Shown: piece by piece, positions 58,262-64,000 of the stretch
Position numbering within the stretch: position 1 is the stretch's first letter
Layout: each line of letters opens with the position of its first letter
From: Scatosoma sp045644545
GTDB lineage: Bacteria > Bacillota > Clostridia > Christensenellales > Borkfalkiaceae
Assembly (NCBI GenBank): GCA_045644545.1
Contig: JAZRHC010000009.1
Span: 1-64,000, forward strand
Length of the DNA: 64,000 nt
Direction: 5' to 3'
The notes under the pieces: generated by a model
Databases searched by the model: none
What the model was told of the DNA's origin: nothing
The model's input: only the letters and a program-made list of their open reading frames with translations
Made by a program: the position numbers and the translations under genes

Positions 58262-60856
58262 TTACGATACCGTCAAGCCGCCGTCGTTCGCCGCGACCGT
58301 AAGCGTTTCGCCCGCTTTCACTTCGCCCGACAAAAGGCGTTTTGCAAGCCTCGTTTCCAAAGCGCGCTGGATATAGCGTTTTAAGGGTCTTGCCCCAAAC
58401 ACGGGGTCGTAGCCTTGCGCCGCGATATAATCGATCGCCGAATCGGTTAAAACGAGCGCGATTTGCTTTTCCGCAAGGCGGGCTTTCAAATCGGAAACGA
58501 GAAGCTCCACGATCTTTTTTATCCCCTCTTTCGTGAGCGGTTTGAAAAACGCGATCTCGTCGAGTCGGTTCAAAAATTCGGGTCTGAAAGAGGCTTTTAA
58601 AAGCTTCTCCACTTCCCCTTTCGCTTCCGCGGAGATCTCGCCGTTTTCATCGATCCCTTCCAAAATGGAAGCCGAACCTAAATTCGAAGTGAGAATGATC
58701 ACGGTGTTTTTAAAGTCCACCGTTCTGCCCTGCCCGTCGGTGATCCTGCCGTCGTCGAGGACTTGCAAGAGCACGTTGAACACGTCGGGATGAGCTTTTT
58801 CCACCTCGTCGAAGAGCACCACCGAATAGGGCTTCCTTCTGACCGCTTCCGTGAGCTGACCGCCCTCGTCGTAGCCCACGTAGCCGGGAGGCGCGCCGAT
58901 CAAACGGGACACCGAGTATTTTTCCATATATTCGCTCATATCGATACGAACCATATTTTTCTCGTCGTCGAACAGCGATTGGGTGAGCGTTTTGGCAAGC
59001 TCCGTTTTACCTACGCCCGTAGGACCTAAAAACAGGAACGAGCCGATCGGGCGATCGGGGTCGGCGATCCCTGCGCGGGAGCGCAAAATGGCGTTTGCGA
59101 CGGCTTCCACCGCTTCGTTTTGCCCGATCACGCGGGCGCGAAGGGTTTCTCCTAAGCGCAAAAGCTTTTCCCTTTCCCCTTCCACGAGCTTGGAAACGGG
59201 AATCCCCGTCCAACGCGCCACGATACGGGAAATTTCCTCCTCCGTCACGCGGTCGCGGAGCAACGAATTTTCGTTTGAAGGCGTACCTGCCCCCGTCGAA
59301 ACCGTTTTTTCGAGCGTTTCGAGCTGCTTTTTGAGCTCGGGGATTTTGCCGTATTGAAGGCGAGAAGCGTTTTCGAGGTCGTATTCCCTTTGCGCCTTTT
59401 CAAGCTGAGCATTCGCCGCTTCGAGCTCTTCGCGGAGCTTTTGCACTTTATTGATAGAATTTTTCTCGTTCTCCCATTTGCCTTTCATTTCCGCGTAGCT
59501 CGCGCGGTACTCGGAAAGCTCTTTTTGAATGTCGCCCAAGTGCGCTTTGGAAAGGGAATCCGTTTCCTTTTTTAAGGCGTTTTCTTCGATTTCGAGCTGC
59601 ATTATCCTGCGCGCGATCTCGTCCATTTCCGAGGGCATAGACTGCATTTCCGTTTTAATCAGCGCGCACGCCTCGTCTACGAGGTCGATGGCTTTATCGG
59701 GCAAAAATCTGTCCGTGATATAGCGATTGGAAAGGGTCGCCGCCGCGATCAACGCGCCGCCTTGTATCTTTACGCCGTGATACACCTCGTAGCGTTCCTT
59801 CAAGCCGCGGAGAATGGAAATGGTGTCCTCCACCGTCGGCTCAGCCACGAGCACGGGCTGGAATCTTCGTTCGAGCGCGGGGTCTTTTTCGATATATTTT
59901 CTATATTCGTCGAGCGTGGTCGCGCCGATACAATGCAGCTCCCCGCGGGCGAGCATAGGCTTTAACAGGTTGCCCGCGTCCATCGCGCCGTCCGTTTTTC
60001 CCGCGCCGACGATCAAGTGAAGCTCGTCGATAAAGAGTATGATCCCGCCGTCGCTCTTTTTGACCTCGGAAAGCACGGCTTTTAAGCGTTCTTCGAATTC
60101 GCCGCGGAATTTCGCGCCTGCGATCAACGCGCCGATATCGAGGGAAAATACTTTGCGATCCTTTAAAGAATCGGGTACGTCACCGCGCATAATCCGAATG
60201 GCAAGCCCCTCTGCGATCGCCGTTTTGCCGACCCCCGCTTCCCCGATTAGAACGGGGTTGTTTTTCGTCTTTCTCGAAAGGATGCGCACGACGTTTCTGA
60301 TCTCCTCGTCGCGCCCGATTACGGGGTCGATCTTTTGCGCGCGGGCTTTTTCGACGAGATCTACGCCGTATTTATTCAAAACGTCGTAGGCTTCCTCGGG
60401 GTTTTCGCTCGTGACTCTTTGGTGACCGCGAACGGAAGAAAGCGCGGATAAAAAGGCGTTTTCGTCGATCGAATATTTTTTAAACAGCTTTTTGAGCACT
60501 TCGTCGGGGGCTTGCAAAAGCCCTAAGAACAGGTGCTCGACGGAAAGATAGGAATCCCCCATTTCCGTCATTTTCGTTTCGGCTTTGGAAAAAACGTCCG
60601 CAAGCTTTTGCGAGAGGTATTTCTCCCCGCCCTGCACTTTGGGGAGTCGGGAAATTTCCTTTTCCGCGTCCGATCTGATCGCGGCGGGGTCTTTTTGCAT
60701 TTTTTTCAAAAGCGTGAAGATCAGCCCCTCTTCGCTTTTTAACAACGCGTGAAGGAGGTGGAGCTGCTCGATTGCCTGATTGCCGTATTCGCTCGCGAGA
60801 GCTTGCGCGTTTTGCAAGGCTTGCACGGTCTTTTCCGTAAATTTTTTTGCGTCCAT
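58262..60856 (-). CDS. clpB: Disaggregating chaperone ClpB
   Basis: AAA+ unfoldase that rescues aggregated proteins with DnaK. It has 864 aa: N domain (about 1-145), first ATPase with GEAGVGKTAIAEG, a coiled middle domain (about 400-525), second ATPase with LFLGPTGVGKTELAKTL, and a C-terminal small domain. The long middle domain distinguishes ClpB from ClpC. It is alone in its transcription unit. No CtsR (GGTCAAA repeat) or CIRCE site is seen upstream. Confidence 0.97.
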   Translation of the reverse strand: MDAKKFTEKTVQALQNAQALASEYGNQAIEQLHLLHALLKSEEGLIFTLLKKMQKDPAAIRSDAEKEISRLPKVQGGEKYLSQKLADVFSKAETKMTEMGDSYLSVEHLFLGLLQAPDEVLKKLFKKYSIDENAFLSALSSVRGHQRVTSENPEEAYDVLNKYGVDLVEKARAQKIDPVIGRDEEIRNVVRILSRKTKNNPVLIGEAGVGKTAIAEGLAIRIMRGDVPDSLKDRKVFSLDIGALIAGAKFRGEFEERLKAVLSEVKKSDGGIILFIDELHLIVGAGKTDGAMDAGNLLKPMLARGELHCIGATTLDEYRKYIEKDPALERRFQPVLVAEPTVEDTISILRGLKERYEVYHGVKIQGGALIAAATLSNRYITDRFLPDKAIDLVDEACALIKTEMQSMPSEMDEIARRIMQLEIEENALKKETDSLSKAHLGDIQKELSEYRASYAEMKGKWENEKNSINKVQKLREELEAANAQLEKAQREYDLENASRLQYGKIPELKKQLETLEKTVSTGAGTPSNENSLLRDRVTEEEISRIVARWTGIPVSKLVEGEREKLLRLGETLRARVIGQNEAVEAVANAILRSRAGIADPDRPIGSFLFLGPTGVGKTELAKTLTQSLFDDEKNMVRIDMSEYMEKYSVSRLIGAPPGYVGYDEGGQLTEAVRRKPYSVVLFDEVEKAHPDVFNVLLQVLDDGRITDGQGRTVDFKNTVIILTSNLGSASILEGIDENGEISAEAKGEVEKLLKASFRPEFLNRLDEIAFFKPLTKEGIKKIVELLVSDLKARLAEKQIALVLTDSAIDYIAAQGYDPVFGARPLKRYIQRALETRLAKRLLSGEVKAGETLTVAANDGGLTVS

Positions 60857-60943
60857 AGTTTCGTCTCCTTTTTTATGGTTTGTTTTTCATTATATTTTTA
60901 AACCTTTGCGTTTTTTCTTAAACGGAAAATAAGAAACTTTTCG

Positions 60944-60974
60944 TAAAATAAAAGTGAAGCGCAAAACGCTTCAC
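60944..60974 (-). terminator. Terminator of the cardiolipin synthase gene
   Basis: GTGAAGCG-CAAAA-CGCTTCAC followed on the minus strand by TTTTATTTT, 29 nt after the stop. Confidence 0.85.
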
Positions 60975-61002
60975 CTGCAAAAAATATAGGGTCGAGCTTT
61001 TT

Positions 61003-62586
61003 TTAAAACAGCGTTTCGAAAAGGCGCAGAATTGAATCAAAGAGTCTTCCCACGACTCCACGCTTGGGGTTTTCCAAGCTACAAAGCTTGGACACTGCAA
61101 AGGTTTCTTCATAGTCAAGCTCCAAAGCTTTTAACGCCGCCCTATCGGAGAATAACGTCGCGTTTTCAAAGTGGTGATATAAGCTCCGATAATCGAGGTT
61201 GATCGTGCCCACCACCGCGACTTCGTCGTCGCAAAGCATACTTTTCGAATGGATAAACCCCGGCGTGTATTCGTAGATCTTGACCCCCGATTCCAACAAC
61301 AATTCGTAGTTCGCCCGAGTCAAGCGGTAGCTGATTTTTTTATCGGGTATCCCCGGGGTCACGATACGCACGTCAACCCCGCGCAGAGCGGCGTGGCAGA
61401 GCGCGGCGCGCATATAATCGTCTAAGATCAGATACGGCGTGAAGATCCAAACCCTTTTTTTCGCGCTGTTGATCAAATCGCTATACACCGCTTCGCCCGC
61501 CGAAATTTTGTCGAGCGGAGAATCGTCGTAGGGCTGAATGATCGCGGACGTGGGCGCGCCTTTTTGCGCAATCATATATTCTTGCGGGTCTTCTTTTTCC
61601 TTGCGAAACGCGTTCCATAAATCCAAAAACATTGCCGTGAACGAGTTGACCGCGCTACCCGTGACTTTAATCCCCGAATCCTTCCAATACCCGAATCGGC
61701 GTTTTTTGCCGACGTATTCGTCGGCGATATTCACCCCGCCCGTGAACGCAACTTCCCCGTCTACGACGAGGATTTTTCTGTGGTCGCGGTTATTCAAGCG
61801 AAGCGCGAATACGGGAATCACGCGGTTAAAGGCGTGGCACTTGATATTCGGGTGCATCGATTCGAGATATTTCCCGTATTTCGGCGGAAGCGAAAACAGG
61901 CTTCCGAAATCGTCGTAGAGAATAAAAATTTTCACGCCTTGCTCGGCTTTTTCGAACAGAATCGTCCAAATCTCCTTCCAAAGCTCCCCGCCCGAAAGTA
62001 TGAAATATTCCATTAAAATAAACTTCTTAGCGGAGCGAAGCGCGGCTTTGATCGCCTCGAAGGTCTTTTCGCCCGTCGGGTAATACTCCACCGTTCCGTC
62101 CGTATAAGCGGGATAGCCCGCCACCGTGGAAAGATAGTTCGACACCGCGAGCGAACGCGCGCCCTCCGCCACCGCATTCGTCGCTTCCGCGCTTTGTGAA
62201 AGCAGGTCTTTTCTAAGCTCTTTTGCCGCGTGTATCTTCGCGTTCATTTTTCGCGTGGGCTTGCCCTCGCCGAAGGATAAATACATTATAATCCCCACGA
62301 ACGGAAAGACGAGAATCAAAATTATCCAAGGCAGCTTGCCCGTCAAGCGGTCGTGCTTGTTGATAATATACACGACGAACACGACCGAAGCGATACTGAA
62401 CACACTCCGCACGATCGCGCTTGACGCGTCGTCGAGCACGAGAAGAAGCAGCACGTACGAGGTGATCTGCACGAGTACGGAAATGGCAAACACGAAAAAG
62501 CGGTTGTAGACGACGAGCTTATAGCTTCTGTCGTTCGCGACCGTGCGTTCTATTTTTTCTCTCTTTCTTTCGCTGAATTTTTTCAC
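61003..62586 (-). CDS. cls: Cardiolipin synthase
   Basis: Phospholipase-D-type enzyme that joins two phosphatidylglycerols to cardiolipin at the membrane. It has 527 aa: two membrane segments (about 30-90), then two HKD motifs, NNRDHRKILVVDGEVAFTGG (about 240-260) and FIHSKSMLCDDEVAVVGT (about 435-455). The start is GTG at 62586 with GGGAG upstream. It is a single gene between clpB and rubrerythrin. Confidence 0.94.
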   Translation of the reverse strand: MKKFSERKREKIERTVANDRSYKLVVYNRFFVFAISVLVQITSYVLLLLVLDDASSAIVRSVFSIASVVFVVYIINKHDRLTGKLPWIILILVFPFVGIIMYLSFGEGKPTRKMNAKIHAAKELRKDLLSQSAEATNAVAEGARSLAVSNYLSTVAGYPAYTDGTVEYYPTGEKTFEAIKAALRSAKKFILMEYFILSGGELWKEIWTILFEKAEQGVKIFILYDDFGSLFSLPPKYGKYLESMHPNIKCHAFNRVIPVFALRLNNRDHRKILVVDGEVAFTGGVNIADEYVGKKRRFGYWKDSGIKVTGSAVNSFTAMFLDLWNAFRKEKEDPQEYMIAQKGAPTSAIIQPYDDSPLDKISAGEAVYSDLINSAKKRVWIFTPYLILDDYMRAALCHAALRGVDVRIVTPGIPDKKISYRLTRANYELLLESGVKIYEYTPGFIHSKSMLCDDEVAVVGTINLDYRSLYHHFENATLFSDRAALKALELDYEETFAVSKLCSLENPKRGVVGRLFDSILRLFETLF

Positions 62587-62597
62587 TTTTCACTCCC

Positions 62598-62640
62598 GCG
62601 CTTTTCTTCCTTGCATTATAATAATAAGGAAGAGGCGCTT
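62598..62640 (-). other. Inverted repeat in the cls leader
   Basis: TCTTCCTT and AAGGAAGA face each other around an A/T-rich 13-nt loop, with outer GCGC/GCGC pairs. It lies just before cls and could affect its mRNA. A -10-like TATAAT is at about 62674-62679 on the minus strand; the -35 is unclear. The rest of 62587-62756 is A/T-rich with nothing else seen. Confidence 0.4.
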
Positions 62641-62756
62641 TTCCTCTTTTTTCGTCGATTTTACGCTTTTTTTCTATTATACACGGGTTTTGTTGTTAAA
62701 GTATTAACGAATTATGAAAATTTGGAAAAATTTTTTAATTTTTTGCTTCAAAACCG

Positions 62757-62785
62757 TTGACAAATATATTTTTTTATATTATAAT
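62757..62785 (+). promoter_or_regulatory. Consensus sigma-A promoter of rubrerythrin
   Basis: -35 TTGACA (62757-62762), a 17-bp A/T-rich spacer, -10 TATAAT (62780-62785): a perfect consensus. A/T-rich sequence around the -10 (ATTATAATTAAAT) partly resembles a PerR box, but the match is incomplete. Confidence 0.9.
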
Positions 62786-62863
62786 TAAATCGGTTAATGA
62801 AACTTAGTCCTAATAAGATTGATTTTCAACAACAAAAAAAATCGATAAAAGAGGTAAAGAGTT

Positions 62864-63505
62864 ATGAAGAAATTTGTTTGTAAGGTTTGCGGTTACGTAC
62901 ACGTTGGCGACGTTGCTCCCGAAGCTTGCCCTAAGTGCAAGCAAGTAGGCGTATTTGAAGAAATCAACCCTTTGAAGGGAACGAAGACGGAGTCGAATCT
63001 TTGGGAAGCGTTCGCGGGTGAATCGCAGGCGAGAAACAAGTACACCTATTTCGCAAGCAAGGCGAGAAAGGAAGGATACGTGCAGATCGCGGCGATTTTC
63101 GAAGAGACCGCAAAGAATGAGCAAGAACACGCGAAGATCTGGTTTAAGCTTTTAAACGGCGGCGCGATCGGCTCGACGGACGAAAATTTGAAAGCGGCGG
63201 CGGAAGGCGAAAACTACGAATGGACGGATATGTACGCGGGATTTGCCAAGACGGCGAGAGAAGAAGGCTTCGACGAGATCGCAGATCTTTTCGACGGCGT
63301 TGCGGCGATCGAGAAAGAACACGAAGAAAGATATAAAAAGCTTCTTTCGAACGTGCAGAACAAGCTCGTGTTCTCCAAGGACGGCGACGCGGTTTGGCAA
63401 TGCTCCAACTGCGGACATATCGTAGTAGGCAAGAGCGCACCTGAGATCTGCCCCGTTTGTAGCCATCCGCAGGCGTATTTCCAAGTAAGAGCGGAAAATT
63501 ATTAA
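62864..63505 (+). CDS. Rubrerythrin with rubredoxin domains at both ends
   Basis: Non-heme di-iron protein that reduces hydrogen peroxide in anaerobes. It has 213 aa in three parts: an N-terminal rubredoxin-like iron site (C6, C9, C22, C25), a four-helix di-iron domain (about 40-175) with AFAGESQARNKY, ETAKNEQEHAK and AAIEKEHEERYK carrying the Glu/His ligands, and a C-terminal rubredoxin site (WQCSNCGH and ICPVC). Ordinary rubrerythrins have one rubredoxin domain. The ribosome site is AGAGGT and the promoter perfect, which suggests strong expression. Confidence 0.93.
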   Translation: MKKFVCKVCGYVHVGDVAPEACPKCKQVGVFEEINPLKGTKTESNLWEAFAGESQARNKYTYFASKARKEGYVQIAAIFEETAKNEQEHAKIWFKLLNGGAIGSTDENLKAAAEGENYEWTDMYAGFAKTAREEGFDEIADLFDGVAAIEKEHEERYKKLLSNVQNKLVFSKDGDAVWQCSNCGHIVVGKSAPEICPVCSHPQAYFQVRAENY

Positions 63506-63597
63506 TTTAATCAGTCAGCCACCCTCCTTTTCTCACAAAAAAGTAGGCTGAAAATAAAATGTCCGGCGGCGTAAGGCGTCGGGTTTTTACGTTTTTC

Positions 63598-64000
63598 TTA
63601 TTCTGCGTTTCCGATCGTATAAGAGATATTTTTCACCGAATACAGCTCGCTCAAATGCGGTTGACTCGCCGGATTCGTTAAAAGAGAAATATACCCTTTT
63701 TCCACTCCGTTTCCCTTAAGTTGTTTTGCAAACACTCGTGTAGAAAAGGAAAACGTTTGCCATTCGTTAGACAAAGAAACTTGCTTTTCTTCGAAACTCT
63801 CATCCCCTATCTTGACCTTGTATTTGAGCTTCAACGCACAACATTCGCAAATCTGCTTACAAGAAAACGACATCGTAACCGTTACTTGCGTATTCGGATT
63901 GGAATAGATCTGCCTCGCGGCGTTCGCATATCCGACCGTATATTCGTCGTCGCCTTTTAAAGCCTGTATGGAGGCTTCCGAAAAATCGGCGAAGTAAAAC
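63598..64000 (-). CDS. C-terminal end of an unknown protein, cut by window edge
   Basis: The frame ending at the TAA at 63598 stays open to base 64000, so the N-terminus lies outside. An internal ATG at 63873 would give 91 aa but has no ribosome site and is probably not the start. The visible 134 residues look like a beta-sandwich: alternating strands such as TQVTVTMSFSC, LKLKYKVKIGD and EWQTFSFSTRVF. A Cys cluster CKQICECC is present. It may be an extracellular or carbohydrate-binding-like module; no family is recognised. Confidence 0.7.
   Translation of the reverse strand, partial: FYFADFSEASIQALKGDDEYTVGYANAARQIYSNPNTQVTVTMSFSCKQICECCALKLKYKVKIGDESFEEKQVSLSNEWQTFSFSTRVFAKQLKGNGVEKGYISLLTNPASQPHLSELYSVKNISYTIGNAE

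Noticed and set aside
62774..62800. PerR box at the rubrerythrin promoter
   Set aside because: Only part of the TTATAATNATTATAA pattern is matched, and in an A/T-rich promoter this can occur by chance.
63598..63873. A complete 91-codon gene at the right edge
   Set aside because: The frame is open upstream to base 64000 and the internal ATG has no ribosome site, so this is the end of a longer gene.
1..64000. tRNA, rRNA, tmRNA or SRP RNA genes, and transposases or phage genes
   Set aside because: The gaps between genes were read for cloverleaf or known RNA motifs and none was seen; no protein in the window resembles a transposase, integrase or phage structural protein.

Overview
This 64 kb window is a chromosomal segment of an endospore-forming Firmicute, most likely an uncultured member of the Clostridia. 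The evidence is the spoIIGA-sigE-sigG-ylmC sporulation cluster, the SCIFF ranthipeptide with its radical-SAM maturase beside a TIGR04086 membrane protein, yajC and tgt, a HemZ homologue, rubrerythrin, a BspA-like leucine-rich-repeat lipoprotein, and consensus sigma-A promoters. A closer assignment, for example to a Christensenellales-like gut lineage, is only a guess. Almost every gene lies on the minus strand. The exceptions are two small xre/SLOG loci, ylmC, dnaA-mnmG and the rubrerythrin gene.

Layout. 1-8 kb: mtaB (cut by the left edge), rsmE, prmA, a BspA-like lipoprotein, dnaJ and dnaK. The lipoprotein sits inside an otherwise conserved dnaK-dnaJ-prmA-rsmE-mtaB cluster, bracketed by two direct copies of a terminator-linked repeat. 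8-14 kb: a tiny Xre regulator, then a wall/tRNA operon (tsaE-tsaB-rimI-hydrolase-murF-ddl), then ribU under an FMN riboswitch. 14-20 kb: a two-component system, ylmC, and the sporulation genes sigG, sigE and spoIIGA, the last with a Spo0A box. 20-34 kb: a housekeeping block yraN-rnhB-rbgA-trmD-[ABC pair]-ftsY-smc-rnc-plsX-asnS-vanW-recF, in which several usual members (ffh, rpsP, rimM, rplS, acpP) are absent. 34-37 kb: dnaA-mnmG, divergent from recF. 37-46.5 kb: pnp, rpsO, hemZ, an MBL hydrolase, relA/spoT and recJ. 46.5-53 kb: secF, secD, the SCIFF locus, TIGR04086, yajC and tgt. 53-54 kb: an Xre/SLOG divergent pair with strong palindromic operators. 54-64 kb: a heterodimeric ABC exporter, clpB, cardiolipin synthase, a double-rubredoxin rubrerythrin, and the C-terminal end of an unknown protein running off the right edge.

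How the genes work together. Most of the window is core growth machinery: translation and tRNA modification, protein folding and secretion, chromosome segregation, peptidoglycan precursor ligation and the stringent response. Accessory content is limited to the BspA-like lipoprotein, the two xre loci, the ABC exporters and intergenic repeats. I found no tRNA or rRNA genes, CRISPR array, IS transposase or prophage.

The most interesting signals are: (1) a repeat family made of a transcription terminator fused to an imperfect palindrome built of 7-bp units, found after three genes and bracketing an inserted gene; (2) the small Xre/SLOG module with two identical palindromes placed in its promoter; (3) several promoters whose -10 box lies 6-9 nt from the start codon, implying leaderless mRNAs; (4) a probable ACG start codon; (5) dnaA separated from dnaN with no DnaA-box cluster beside it. 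No gap between genes exceeds 300 bases.
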